DNA from: Glaciihabitans tibetensis
Lineage (GTDB): Bacteria > Actinomycetota > Actinomycetes > Actinomycetales > Microbacteriaceae
Assembly: GCF_003003265.1 (NCBI RefSeq)
Contig: NZ_PVTL01000009.1
Coordinates: 1-64,000, forward strand
Length of the DNA stretch: 64,000 nucleotides
Reading direction: 5' to 3'
The notes under the pieces were generated by a model, which saw nothing but the letters and a program-made list of their open reading frames with translations, ran no database searches and was not told the DNA's origin. Of this stretch, positions 35,153 through 44,231 are shown in pieces (the first letter of the stretch is position 1; each line of letters starts with the position of its first letter). The translations under genes and the position numbers were made by a program.

Positions 35153-36775
35153 GTGCAGAATCGTCCGAACCTCCCCCATGGACAGGCCCCGCGAGTGCCC
35201 GGGGCGGGCGGCCCTGGCGGCAAAGGCAGCAACGGGACGGGCAGCAACACCGGGTGGCCGTTCGATGGCAGCGGCAACAGCAACGGCTACAACGGCAACG
35301 CGTACCCGGGCGAACCGGCGCCGCTCCCCCCGCAGCCCGCAGCGCGCCCGCCCAAGCGCCGCAAACATCGCGCGCGCCGGTTCCTCGCCACCATCGCCGT
35401 GCTACTCGTCGTTGTGGTCGCCGCCACCGCGGGTTACGCGGTCTATAGCTACCAGCGCTTTGTGTCGGGCGTCACCCATGTCGAGGCGATCGCGGCATCC
35501 GCCTTCGCTGATATCGACGGCGACGACCAGAACATCCTCCTCGTCGGGGATGACCACCGTCCGGCCGACTCCACCCCGCAGGAGCTCGCCCAAATGGGCA
35601 CCGGGCTCGACGGCGGAAGCACCAGCACCGACACGATGATGGTGCTGCACCTGCCCGCCGATGGCAGCGCGGCGACGCTCGTCTCGCTGCCGCGCGACTC
35701 CTGGGTCGACATCGACGGCTACGGCACCAACAAGCTGAACGCGGCGTTCGCGTTCGGCAGCTCCGAAGGCGATGCCGCGACCGGGGCCCAGCTGCTGATT
35801 TCGACCGTACAGAACGTCACCGGGCTGCGCATCGACCATTACGTGCGGGTGTCGATGCTCGGTTTTTACAACCTGGTCGACGCGCTTGGCCCGGTCGATG
35901 TCTGCCTGAACAACGCGGTGGATGACCCGTACTCGACCCTCAGCCTGCCCGCCGGGGTATCGACCCTGAACGCCCAGCAGGCGCTCGCGTTCGTGCGTCA
36001 ACGCCACGGTCTGCCGAACGGTGACCTCGACCGCCAGGTGCGCCAGCAGTACTTCCTCTCGGTCGAGGCGCGCACGATTGCCTCGCCGGCCACCCTGCTC
36101 AACCCGGGCAGGCTTACCAACGTGCTCGACGCGGCCAGCTCCGCGATCGAGACGGACCCCGACCTGAACTTCATCGACATCGGCCTCAAGCTGCAGCGGG
36201 TGGGCGCCGACGATCTCGCCTCGGCCACCGTGCCGATCGCGGGCACTCCCCTGATCTGGTCGGGCGGCAACCAGGTGTCCATCGTCGAGCTCGACACCGC
36301 CACCATGCCGTCCTTCATCGCCGCGATCGTCGGGCAGAGCGACGACTACACAGCGTCGACAGCGTCCATGCCGGCGGATGTCGCGGTGTCCGTGCTCAAC
36401 GGCAGCGGGGTCAGCGGCGCCGCAGCAGAGACCACAGAAACACTCGCTGGAATGGGCTTTGTCACGGGCGCCGCGGCATCCACCGACGACCGCACGGTCT
36501 CAACCATCGAGTACCCGCCGGGCATGGAAAGCGCCGCGAAAGCAGTGGCCGCCGCGCTCCCCGGAGCTACCGTGAGCGCCTCCGCGTTCGTCGACGGCGT
36601 GACCGTCGTCATCGGCGCGAATGGACTGGAGGTACCGATCGAGGCACCCGCCGCGGGGTCGGGCACCACGGCGAGCGGGGACGATGCGGTTGTCGTTCCG
36701 GAGGCGGAACCCGAATCCGGCACGGACGAGGGCGCGGGAACCACGAGCTACGCGGCGGGCGCCTGCATCAATTAG
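35153..36775 (+). CDS. LytR-CpsA-Psr (LCP) family wall-polymer ligase with LytR_C domain
   Basis: This 540-residue protein has a long Gly/Asn/Pro-rich cytosolic N-terminus, a basic patch RPPKRRKHRARRF, one membrane helix (about residues 80-102) and an outside LCP domain. LCP landmarks: DDQNILLVGDD, STDTMMVLHL, TLVSLPRDSWVDI, NKLNAAFAFG and FVRQRHGLPNGDLDRQVRQQ (Arg residues that bind pyrophosphate). The C-terminal LytR_C domain starts VAVSVLNGSGVSGAAAETTE. LCP enzymes attach wall polymers to peptidoglycan. An Ala/Thr/Glu-rich tail ends with a single Cys. Confidence 0.92.
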   Translation: MQNRPNLPHGQAPRVPGAGGPGGKGSNGTGSNTGWPFDGSGNSNGYNGNAYPGEPAPLPPQPAARPPKRRKHRARRFLATIAVLLVVVVAATAGYAVYSYQRFVSGVTHVEAIAASAFADIDGDDQNILLVGDDHRPADSTPQELAQMGTGLDGGSTSTDTMMVLHLPADGSAATLVSLPRDSWVDIDGYGTNKLNAAFAFGSSEGDAATGAQLLISTVQNVTGLRIDHYVRVSMLGFYNLVDALGPVDVCLNNAVDDPYSTLSLPAGVSTLNAQQALAFVRQRHGLPNGDLDRQVRQQYFLSVEARTIASPATLLNPGRLTNVLDAASSAIETDPDLNFIDIGLKLQRVGADDLASATVPIAGTPLIWSGGNQVSIVELDTATMPSFIAAIVGQSDDYTASTASMPADVAVSVLNGSGVSGAAAETTETLAGMGFVTGAAASTDDRTVSTIEYPPGMESAAKAVAAALPGATVSASAFVDGVTVVIGANGLEVPIEAPAAGSGTTASGDDAVVVPEAEPESGTDEGAGTTSYAAGACIN

Positions 36776-36808
36776 GGCACGGTGGACGTCGGGTGCGTCA
36801 GCCGTGCC
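36776..36808. terminator. Weak hairpin between convergent genes
   Basis: GGCACGG (36776-36782) pairs with CCGTGCC (36802-36808) just after the LCP stop. The right arm lies in the last codons of the convergent XRE-cupin gene. The 7-bp stem has a 19-base loop and no T-tract. Confidence 0.3.
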
Positions 36809-37427
36809 GTGGCGTCACTACAGAGACCACAACGGTTTTTTCGACACCATCGTTGTATACGCGGTGCGGGGTGTTCGACCTCAGGTGCAGGCTGTCACCG
36901 GCCCACAGCCGGTATTCGGTGCCCGCAATTTCGTAGACGAGTTCGCCACTCAGAACGTACACAAACTCTTCACCCTCGTGACCGATGCCCGGCTCCTTTG
37001 TGCCACCCGGCTCGACATAGATGAGCATCGGCTCGAGGACAAGGCCGGGCGAGCGCGAGGACAACAGCTCGTAATAGCGCCCACCGGAGACCACGCGCCG
37101 CGAGGGGTCCGCCGCTCGGGTCAGCGTGAACACTAGGGCGTCGTCGGCCAGTGCCGCGTCGGCATCCGTCGGTCCAAAAAAATCCGTCATCGGGCGTTCG
37201 AGCGCAGCCGCGACCGACCGCAGGCTCGACAGGGCCAGGGAACTCAATCCGCGCTCCACCTGGGAGAGAAACCCGACGGACAGGCCGGAGCGCTCCGCCA
37301 GTTTTCGCAGCGACAGACGCTCGGCTGTGCGTATTGCGCGAATGCGGGGGCCCACCGCGTCGACGTCCGAACTCGGGTCCGACCCCGGTTCCGGCACAGC
37401 GATCGGTGGTGTTACGGAATCATCCAA
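36798..37427 (-). CDS. XRE-family regulator with C-terminal cupin domain
   Basis: A 209-residue regulator of the PuuR/SutR type. The helix-turn-helix is at about residues 28-82 (LSLRKLAERSGLSVGFLSQVERGLSSLALS), and the cupin barrel is at about 125-205 (EPGIGHEGEEFVYVLSGELV; LWAGDSLHLRSNTPHRVYND). Such proteins sense small polar ligands. ATG 37427 is preceded by AGAGGAGG. No neighbouring enzyme gene is an obvious target, since a DUF1622 gene lies upstream in the same direction. Confidence 0.9.
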   Translation of the reverse strand: MDDSVTPPIAVPEPGSDPSSDVDAVGPRIRAIRTAERLSLRKLAERSGLSVGFLSQVERGLSSLALSSLRSVAAALERPMTDFFGPTDADAALADDALVFTLTRAADPSRRVVSGGRYYELLSSRSPGLVLEPMLIYVEPGGTKEPGIGHEGEEFVYVLSGELVYEIAGTEYRLWAGDSLHLRSNTPHRVYNDGVEKTVVVSVVTPRHG

Positions 37428-37555
37428 GCTGCCTCCTCTGATCGTCTCAGCGTGTCGACACGATGCTTAAGGAGTCGACAAGACCGCGCTGCGTTGTCCT
37501 CAGGCTAGGGGGAGGGCAGCCCCGAGTCCACGACCCCGGGCGCCCCAATCCGAGA

Positions 37556-37921
37556 TTACGTCAGCTCGTCGGCTCTTTCGTCGGCAGGCGCCTTCTGCCA
37601 CGGCCAGCGTCCGGTGATCTCCAGCTCGAGCGAGAAGCTCAGGAACGTCCGAATCAACACGATGGCGGCCAGAACCGCGACACTCTCCAGCGTCGGGGTG
37701 ATCGCCACGGTTCGGATGATGTCGGCGGCGACAAGCAACTCGAGCCCGAGCAAGATGGACCGGCCGAGGTACCGCCGGTAGGCGCGGTAGACGCCCGCAC
37801 GCCGCCGCAGGAGATCCCGCGCGGCGATGACGGTGGCGATGACGGCACCGATCACCATCGCTGCCACCCCGGCAGCGTCGATCACCTCGCCCACGGTTTC
37901 GATGGTCTCCTGAAACTCCAT
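37556..37921 (-). CDS. DUF1622 membrane protein
   Basis: A 121-residue membrane protein with about three hydrophobic segments (AAGVAAMVIGAVIATVIAA; SILLGLELLVAADIIRTVAI; LAAIVLIRTFLSFSLELEI). LGLELLVAADIIRTV and LIRTFLSFSLELEI are the DUF1622 signatures. Function is unknown for the family. A GGAGGT directly abuts ATG 37921, too close to be ideal, so GTG 37894 could be the actual start. Confidence 0.85.
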   Translation of the reverse strand: MEFQETIETVGEVIDAAGVAAMVIGAVIATVIAARDLLRRRAGVYRAYRRYLGRSILLGLELLVAADIIRTVAITPTLESVAVLAAIVLIRTFLSFSLELEITGRWPWQKAPADERADELT

Positions 37922-37981
37922 ACCTCCGTTCTTACTCGCACTGTGCGCCCGGGCGGAAGGCCACGGACGGTGGCGGCTGCG

Positions 37982-39277
37982 CTAAACGCCGGGGCGGCGA
38001 AGAACGAGGACGGTGATGTCGTCGTCCGTGACGTCGGTGGTGATGACCGCGCGGATGCGGTCGATGACATCGGCGGCGTCCGCGGAGGAAGAAACAATCT
38101 CAGCGACGTTCCTGAGGGACTCGATCGTGCCGTCGTAGAGGTCGAGGATGCCGTCGCTGCAGCTGATCAGTATGTCGCCGGGGGCCAGGTACAGCTGCGC
38201 AACGGTCCACCGCCCATCGACCGAGATTCCGATCGGGGGGTCTGATGATGACAGGCGATTCCAGGACCCGTCGGCCTTGACGTGCAGGCTGAGGCCATGC
38301 CCCGCGTCGATGTAGCGAACGATCCCGGTGCGCTCGTCGAGTCGAGCGTGGAACATCGTTGTGAACGTTGAGGTGTCAGCGAGGTCAGACGCGAGAGTCT
38401 CAGAAGCGCGATCCAGAGCGATGGCAAGGTCATTGTGGTTGCGCGCACTACGCACAACAGCGCGTACCGTCGCGGCGATGATTCCCGCTCCGACACCCTT
38501 GCCCATCACGTCTCCCAGGGTGAAAGCGGTGCCGTCACTTGCCTTGTACCAATCGAAAAAGTCACCACTGATGGCTCTGGAGGGAAGGCACACGCCGGCG
38601 ATGTCGTATCCCGTCGCACCAATGCCCCCCGTGGGCAGGAGCGCCTGTTGAACCACGGAAGCCTGTTCGAGTTCGACGCGAACAACCCGCTCCCTGGCCT
38701 GGATGTCGCTGATGTGGTTCCGGGCGAGACGGGCGAGATCGTTAACCGCGGCAGCGGCGAAGGTGAACGCGCAAGCGGAGTACAAACCACGCGCGAGCTC
38801 GTTTGGGTTGTCCTCAAGTGTCGACCCGAGCAGGAAGGGAACAAGCAGGCCGCCGCACACGCCCACGAACGCATAAACGACGTTGCGGCCGCCGGGCGAT
38901 GCCGCGATCCATACCGCCGGCAAAATCGCCAAAGAAGAAAAAATCGATGCACTCTCCCCCGTCGCGAACCGCAGGACTCCGACGACGAGGAAGTCGATCG
39001 CCGGAACCACGAAGACCAAACTCCCGGCTGGATTCACCCGCGGCAGAACAGCAGCGAAGCCGGTCGCTCCGGCCAGCAGTACCACGGCCCCGACCAGAGC
39101 GGGCACGCTGGTGATCGCGAGTGTGGGCGTGATGACGGACATTACGACTGCCACAGCAAACAGCAGCACGAGGGGGATTTGCTTTGTCAGCGGCGAAGCC
39201 CCGTCCAGCACGACGGCTGAAATCGACAGCGACTGGATGACAGGGCGCTTGCCAGTGCGTGACACCAACCTGGTCAC
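37982..39277 (-). CDS. Membrane-bound SpoIIE/RsbU-type PP2C phosphatase
   Basis: This 431-residue protein has about six hydrophobic segments in residues 15-190, a short coiled linker (ISDIQARERVVRVELEQASV), then a SpoIIE phosphatase domain: LPSRAISGDFFDWYKASDG, TLGDVMGKGVGAGIIAATV, SDGILDLYD, DDDITVLVL, containing the metal-binding Asp residues. It should dephosphorylate the STAS protein at 39680 in response to a membrane signal. Its GTG start overlaps the stop of the kinase gene (GTGA), the last of three overlapping genes. Confidence 0.92.
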   Translation of the reverse strand: MTRLVSRTGKRPVIQSLSISAVVLDGASPLTKQIPLVLLFAVAVVMSVITPTLAITSVPALVGAVVLLAGATGFAAVLPRVNPAGSLVFVVPAIDFLVVGVLRFATGESASIFSSLAILPAVWIAASPGGRNVVYAFVGVCGGLLVPFLLGSTLEDNPNELARGLYSACAFTFAAAAVNDLARLARNHISDIQARERVVRVELEQASVVQQALLPTGGIGATGYDIAGVCLPSRAISGDFFDWYKASDGTAFTLGDVMGKGVGAGIIAATVRAVVRSARNHNDLAIALDRASETLASDLADTSTFTTMFHARLDERTGIVRYIDAGHGLSLHVKADGSWNRLSSSDPPIGISVDGRWTVAQLYLAPGDILISCSDGILDLYDGTIESLRNVAEIVSSSADAADVIDRIRAVITTDVTDDDITVLVLRRPGV

Positions 39278-39687
39278 AGGCTCAGCAACGCGCGACGCTT
39301 GTTGAGCGTCCAGATGTTGCTACCTCCTGCTCGGCGGTAGTCAAAGTCGTCAACGAGAGCTTGAATGAACGCAAGGCCGCGGCCGGACTCGGCAAACTCA
39401 TCCGGCATCTCTCGCGGACTCAAGTCGATGCGCGGCGGCGACGCAGTATCCACGAGAACCGCTTTCATAGTGCTCTCATCAACCGCGAGATCGAGTGTGC
39501 AGTTGATTGTTGTTTGGGAGTCGCCGTGTTCGATGACGTTAGAAACCAGCTCGATGAGCGCCGTCTCGAACATCATGCGGTCCATCGCGTCAACGTCAGC
39601 ATCCTGCGCCCAGAGCGACGCGAGGGCGACATGCACAACATCCACTTCGTCGGGCGGCGTGTGGAAGACAATCGTGCGCTCAGACAT
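39274..39687 (-). CDS. Anti-sigma factor-type serine kinase (RsbW/SpoIIAB-like)
   Basis: A 137-residue GHKL ATPase. The N box is MFETALIELVSNVIEHGDS and the G1/G2 region DTASPPRIDLSPREMPDEFA, ESGRGLAFIQALVDDFDYRR is clear. Such kinases bind a sigma factor or another output protein and phosphorylate a STAS partner. ATG 39687 overlaps the STAS gene's end by 8 bp. The longer frame to 39732 lies inside the STAS gene and is rejected. Confidence 0.9.
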   Translation of the reverse strand: MSERTIVFHTPPDEVDVVHVALASLWAQDADVDAMDRMMFETALIELVSNVIEHGDSQTTINCTLDLAVDESTMKAVLVDTASPPRIDLSPREMPDEFAESGRGLAFIQALVDDFDYRRAGGSNIWTLNKRRALLSL

Positions 39688-40009
39688 CGAGCGCGTCCTC
39701 CGCGGTCTCGAAGGTTGCGAGCACACGATCAAGGTTCGATAGTTTCAACACCATGAGCACCTGCGCGCCGGGCGCCGCGATGCGGAGATCGCCGCCACCC
39801 TGACGAGCCGCCTTCAAACACCCGACAAGAGCACCCAGTCCTGACGAGTCCATAAAGTCGACACCGGCCAGGTCGACGACAATTCTCTGTCGCCCCTCAC
39901 CGATCAATTTCAGAACGATCTCGCGCAAGGCTGGAGCTGACACCATGTTCAGCTTGCCGACCGCCCGCACCACCGCGTCATCAGCTCCGACATTTTCACT
40001 CGTGAACAC
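39680..40009 (-). CDS. STAS-domain anti-anti-sigma factor (SpoIIAA/RsbV-like)
   Basis: A 109-residue STAS protein. IVVDLAGVDFMDSSGLGALVGCLKA holds the phosphorylated Ser (DSSG) in its expected place, spread over about residues 43-67. Unphosphorylated, it would bind the kinase and free its target. GTG 40009 has a GAAGGG site about seven bases upstream. It is the first gene of the STAS-kinase-phosphatase operon. Confidence 0.93.
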   Translation of the reverse strand: MFTSENVGADDAVVRAVGKLNMVSAPALREIVLKLIGEGRQRIVVDLAGVDFMDSSGLGALVGCLKAARQGGGDLRIAAPGAQVLMVLKLSNLDRVLATFETAEDALDV

Positions 40010-40114
40010 ACTGCACCCTTCGTTCCAACTGAGTCCCTACAGCATGGTGTATTTGTGCGGTAGGACGCTACACCGCGCTGCATCTTTCGCCCTCCATGCC
40101 TCATTGCACCCGTG

Positions 40115-40837
40115 CTACCCGAAGAGGTCGAGCACCACGGCGGCATCCCGCGCAAGAAGAAATCCGACGATGCCCACGATCCATGCCGTGTTCTCGGCCG
40201 AATTCTTCTGCATCCAGGCCGACGCCCGGCCCAGTATCGGTTCGACGGTCGTGGACGCCACCGCCCGAAGCGCCGTCAGCAGCAGCGCCGGAAGGATCAT
40301 CACAAGACAGTATCCGGCGAGCACCCAGAGCCACGTTCCGGCTGCGAGTTCGGCGCGCGTGATCAGGCCGATCGCCCCGAGGTAGGGCAGCATCGTCGCG
40401 AGCTCAACCAGTCCGGCGGCGAGCGCGAGCGCGATTACGAGTCCAGCGCCGCCCCGACCGCTGAGTGCGCGTTCGCGCAACCGGCCCAGCCTGCTGACTT
40501 CGCCCACCCGCGCACTACTCGCACCAGCGACATCCCGCTTACGTCCGATCCAGAATGCGGCAGCGAGCAGGCCCACTCCGAGCACCAGCTGCACCATGTA
40601 GGCCGGGCGGGAACTGAGCATCTCGCCGAATTCCGCGAGCGCGTTCTGGGCGCCCCAGGTGAGCGCGATTCCCGCCACAAAGTAGAACAGCGAGATGGTC
40701 GCGAGGTACAGCCCGATTCGCGCGACGGGCACCCGGCCCGGAACCCGGAGGAACAGCAGCGGAATCAGCAAGGTGCCCAGGCTGAGGCTATCGACCAGCG
40801 CCAGCAGAACCAACGCGCCACCCAATTCGATTGTCAT
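40115..40837 (-). CDS. GAP-family (Sap/SfLAP-like) membrane protein
   Basis: A 240-residue polytopic protein with six hydrophobic segments, matching the actinobacterial GAP/Sap group: LLALVDSLSLGTLLIPLLFL, RIGLYLATISLFYFVAGIAL, LPYLGAIGLITRAEL and CLVMILPALLLTALRAV. The fold resembles the LysE-like transporter superfamily, and mycobacterial relatives help move glycopeptidolipids. ATG 40837 follows GGTAGGGG. It is divergent from the sensor kinase gene. Confidence 0.8.
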   Translation of the reverse strand: MTIELGGALVLLALVDSLSLGTLLIPLLFLRVPGRVPVARIGLYLATISLFYFVAGIALTWGAQNALAEFGEMLSSRPAYMVQLVLGVGLLAAAFWIGRKRDVAGASSARVGEVSRLGRLRERALSGRGGAGLVIALALAAGLVELATMLPYLGAIGLITRAELAAGTWLWVLAGYCLVMILPALLLTALRAVASTTVEPILGRASAWMQKNSAENTAWIVGIVGFLLARDAAVVLDLFG

Positions 40838-40953
40838 GCCCCTACCGTCGCGCCCCGAGCCCAAGACCACATCGCTCAGATGGATGACGCCGTGCCGTCG
40901 ATCTCCATCGTTCGACCGACATCGGGGCGAACAAAGTGTGGTGGGCTAGCGGG

Positions 40954-42195
40954 ATGGAGCCCAAACCGAAAGTCGTCGCCACCGACCGGTGGACGGCCGT
41001 GAGCCTTCTTGCGCTCGGCATCGCGGCAGGGGTACTTGGCCTGAACGGCCTCTGGAGTTCGTTTAGCTCGATCGCCCCCGACGAGACCGCCCTGCTTTGG
41101 CACACCGGCGTGCTGCTTCCCGCATGCGCCCTCTTGCTAGCCAAGCGCCGGTACCCGTTGGTGGTGCTGGTCGGGAGCACCACCCTCTTTTTGCTCGACC
41201 TCCTGTTGCTCGGCGGAAGCATCGGCATGCTGCTGGTGTTCATCGAAGCGCTCTATTCGGCGGCCCTGCTGTCGACCGCTCGGGCAAACCGTGTGCTGCT
41301 GCGACTGATCGTTGGTGGCACGGCGGTCGCACTGGCAGCGATCTGGATCGGAACCACCAGCCTCTCACTCGCTGTTTTTGTTGTTCTGCAGCTGTTCGCT
41401 GTCATCGGTACGCCGTACTGGGCTGCGACCGCGGTACGCCACAAGAGCGAGCTGGCCGATCTCGCCGAACAGCGCACCGCGGATGTGCTGCGTTTTGCCG
41501 CGCTTCGCGAGGCTCAGCTGGTTAGGGAGGAGCGCGGGCGGATGGCGCGCGACCTGCACGACGTGATCGCCGGGGATCTGTCTGCGATCGCTATCCACGC
41601 GGAGGCGGCGCTTAGCCGGGACGACGATCCGGCGCGTTCCCGTGACGCCCTGGCGCAGATCCGTGTGGCGAGTATGCGCGGGCTGGAGGAGATGCGCTCG
41701 ATGATTGTGTTGTTGCGCAGCGGCCAAGAATCGCCGGTGACGGTTGGCAGCCTCGGGCGGGCCGCTGACCTCGTGGCGAATGTGCGCAAGGTGGGCCTGG
41801 ATGTGCGGTTCGACGAGGCTGCACTGGACATACTGCCGGCGCTCTCTCCTCTTACTGATCTCGCCGCGTCGCGGATACTTCAGGAGGCACTCACCAATGC
41901 CACAAAGCACGCACCGGACGGAACAACCCGGGTCAGCATCGCCGCGGACGACTCGGTCCTTGTGCTCGAGGTGCAGTCGATCGGTGCGGGTGTGCCGGCA
42001 CCGACCACTAAAGGTGCCCACCCCAGCGAGCACGCCGGCACCGGCAGTGGCGCCGTCGTCGGCAGTGGCCTCGGCCTGCTCACCATGACCGAACGGGCCG
42101 ACGCGGTCGGCGGATCCCTCGACGCCGGATGGTCGAACCGGAGCACCGGCGAGTGGACCGTTCGCGCCGAGCTGCCCCTGGGAGCACCCGCATGA
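40954..42195 (+). CDS. NarL-type sensor histidine kinase
   Basis: This 413-residue kinase has five or six N-terminal membrane segments (residues about 15-160), then the HisKA_3 box EERGRMARDLHDVIAGDLSA with the phosphorylated His, and a HATPase domain (RILQEALTNATKHAPDGT; VVGSGLGLLTMTERADAVGG). It has no large outside sensor domain, so the signal is likely perceived in the membrane. ATG 40954 is preferred to GTG 40936. ATGA overlap couples it to the response regulator. Confidence 0.93.
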   Translation: MEPKPKVVATDRWTAVSLLALGIAAGVLGLNGLWSSFSSIAPDETALLWHTGVLLPACALLLAKRRYPLVVLVGSTTLFLLDLLLLGGSIGMLLVFIEALYSAALLSTARANRVLLRLIVGGTAVALAAIWIGTTSLSLAVFVVLQLFAVIGTPYWAATAVRHKSELADLAEQRTADVLRFAALREAQLVREERGRMARDLHDVIAGDLSAIAIHAEAALSRDDDPARSRDALAQIRVASMRGLEEMRSMIVLLRSGQESPVTVGSLGRAADLVANVRKVGLDVRFDEAALDILPALSPLTDLAASRILQEALTNATKHAPDGTTRVSIAADDSVLVLEVQSIGAGVPAPTTKGAHPSEHAGTGSGAVVGSGLGLLTMTERADAVGGSLDAGWSNRSTGEWTVRAELPLGAPA

Positions 42196-42965
42196 AAGAC
42201 CCGATCGAGACCGCGGCAACACCATCCACACCCGAGACCGCCCTGACCGAGCACGACTCGGCCGCGCTCGAAGGTGAGTCCCCGCCGATCCGGGTACTGA
42301 TCGCCGACGACCACGCCGCCATCCGGGCAGGCTTCCGGCTGATGCTCGACGGTGACGGAATAGAGGTCGTGGGTGAGGCAGCCGACGGAGCGACGGCCGT
42401 GCGCAACGCACGCCTCCTGCGGCCGGACGTTGTGCTGATGGACATCCGCATGCCGGGCATGGACGGCATCGAAGCGACGCGGGCGATCACGCAGCAGCGG
42501 TCCGCCGAGGTGCTGGTGCTCACCACATTTGATCTCGACGACTATGTTCGCGGCGCTCTGCTGGCCGGCGCAGTGGGGTTTCTGCTGAAGTCAACAACGG
42601 CCAGCGCTTTGGTGGATGCCGTGCGGCGGGTGGCCGCGGGCGACGGAGTGCTCGCTCCCGAAGTCACACGGACCCTCATTCGTGCGTTTGCGGAGGGTGC
42701 TGGTTCTGAAACGGCGAATCTGCGACATCCACCATCGAAAGCCTTGGACGATCTCACCGCCCGCGAACGCGAGGTGCTTGCGTGCCTCGGTCAGGGCGAG
42801 TCGAACCTCGGACTTGCGCGGGCGCTGGGAATCTCTGAGTCGACGGCGAAGACCCACGTATCGCGACTGCTGGCGAAGCTCGGCGTGACCTCGCGGATGC
42901 AGGCTGCAGTGATCGCGCGGGAGGCTGGGTTGGATCGGGGACTGCCGGAGACACAGGTTCCTTAG
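42192..42965 (+). CDS. NarL/LuxR-family response regulator
   Basis: The 257-residue partner of the kinase. About 35 extra residues precede the receiver domain (IRVLIADDHAAIRAGFRLML; phosphorylated Asp in DVVLMDIRMPGMDG). The LuxR helix-turn-helix is at the end (LTAREREVLACLGQGESNLG; ISESTAKTHVSRLLAKLG). Targets are unknown; no clear output operon is adjacent. The 42966-43075 gap that follows shows nothing. Confidence 0.95.
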   Translation: MKDPIETAATPSTPETALTEHDSAALEGESPPIRVLIADDHAAIRAGFRLMLDGDGIEVVGEAADGATAVRNARLLRPDVVLMDIRMPGMDGIEATRAITQQRSAEVLVLTTFDLDDYVRGALLAGAVGFLLKSTTASALVDAVRRVAAGDGVLAPEVTRTLIRAFAEGAGSETANLRHPPSKALDDLTAREREVLACLGQGESNLGLARALGISESTAKTHVSRLLAKLGVTSRMQAAVIAREAGLDRGLPETQVP

Positions 42966-43075
42966 GAGCACAACGGTCGTCCCCCTACGCTGTGACCCAT
43001 GGTGGGGTGCTGGTGGTGCAGGGTGGGTGTCGGTACTCGACGCGGTGCCGGTTGCTATGGACTGGAGTGGCCGAG

Positions 43076-43990
43076 TCAGCCGAGCGGGCGGTCGTCGATC
43101 AGCTCGGCGGCGGCCTGCAGCGCGGAGCGGAATGCCAACACCGCCGGGTAGCGTGTGCCCGAGCTGCGCACAGAAGTGAAGATCGTGCGGCGGGGCGTGT
43201 CCGGAAGCCCCACGAGGCGGCAGGTGGTCTCGCCGCCGGCCCAGACGAGGTCGGGCATGAGGCCCACCGCGTTGCCGGAGGCGATCAGGCGGATCTGTGC
43301 CTGCAGGTCCGCGGTCTCGTAGCGCACGTCGGGCTCGAACCCGGCGCGACGGCAGAGCTGTTCGGCAAAGTGGCGGGAGGCGGCGCCGTGCGGTTCCATC
43401 ACCCAGGGCAACGCACGCGCGTCGGCGATGGTCGCAACCGGAGCGAGCTCCAGATCGCGCGGGGGCAGCGCGAGGCGGATCGCGTCGGTCGTGAGGTCGA
43501 CCTTGTCGAGGCCGGGATGATGCGGGGCGGCGTGAGCGGGATATTGCTCGGCCACCACCATGTCGAAATCCCGCGCCCAGGTTTCGTGCAGCGCCGACTC
43601 GGGCTCGTGCTGCACCATCTCGATGCGCACGTCCGGGTAGTCCCGCCGCATCGCGGTGAGCGCGGCCGGCATCAGGGCGAGGGCGGCGGACTGGAACACC
43701 GCGACCCGCACGGTTCCGACGACGGTGGTGAGCGACGCCGTGAGGTCGGCTTCGGCGCGCTCGAGGATCTCGAGCAGCGCACCGGTATGGCCGACCAAAA
43801 TCTCGGCCTGCGGGGTCAGCTGCACCCGGCGTCCGACCTTGCGCAGCAGCTCGACCCCGGTCTCCTGCTCGAGCAGGGTCAACTGCTGCGACACCGAGGA
43901 CGGGCTGAAGTTCAGTGCGGTTGCCACCTCGGCAAGGGTGCCGCGGATCTGCACCTCGCGCAGCAGCCGCAAGCGCCGAACATCGAGCAT
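43076..43990 (-). CDS. LysR-family regulator, probably of putA
   Basis: A 304-residue LysR protein: LRLLREVQIRGTLAEVATAL and NFSPSSVSQQLTLLEQETGV form the winged helix, and GTVRVAVFQSAALALMPAAL begins the effector domain. It is divergent from putA with a 241-bp gap and is the obvious candidate for a proline-responsive activator. The gap contains an AT-rich stretch around 44050-44105 suitable for promoters. Confidence 0.9.
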   Translation of the reverse strand: MLDVRRLRLLREVQIRGTLAEVATALNFSPSSVSQQLTLLEQETGVELLRKVGRRVQLTPQAEILVGHTGALLEILERAEADLTASLTTVVGTVRVAVFQSAALALMPAALTAMRRDYPDVRIEMVQHEPESALHETWARDFDMVVAEQYPAHAAPHHPGLDKVDLTTDAIRLALPPRDLELAPVATIADARALPWVMEPHGAASRHFAEQLCRRAGFEPDVRYETADLQAQIRLIASGNAVGLMPDLVWAGGETTCRLVGLPDTPRRTIFTSVRSSGTRYPAVLAFRSALQAAAELIDDRPLG

Positions 43991-44231
43991 CGGGTCTCCT
44001 TTCGCAAGCTGCGTTGTGGGGCACTCGTGCCCGAGCCGTATTCGTCACTAATTCCGATGAATATCGTTCTAGTTCAATCGCTTTATCTAATCAGACATTG
44101 CTTCCATACTGGGCTTCAGCCGCGCGCACCCGCCCGGCCGCACAACCCGGGCCGCACCGCGAATGGCCGCACGGTGAAAGTCCCTGCCGTCTTCGCGCCC
44201 GCGCCCGCCGCACCAGAACGTCGAGGGCCTC

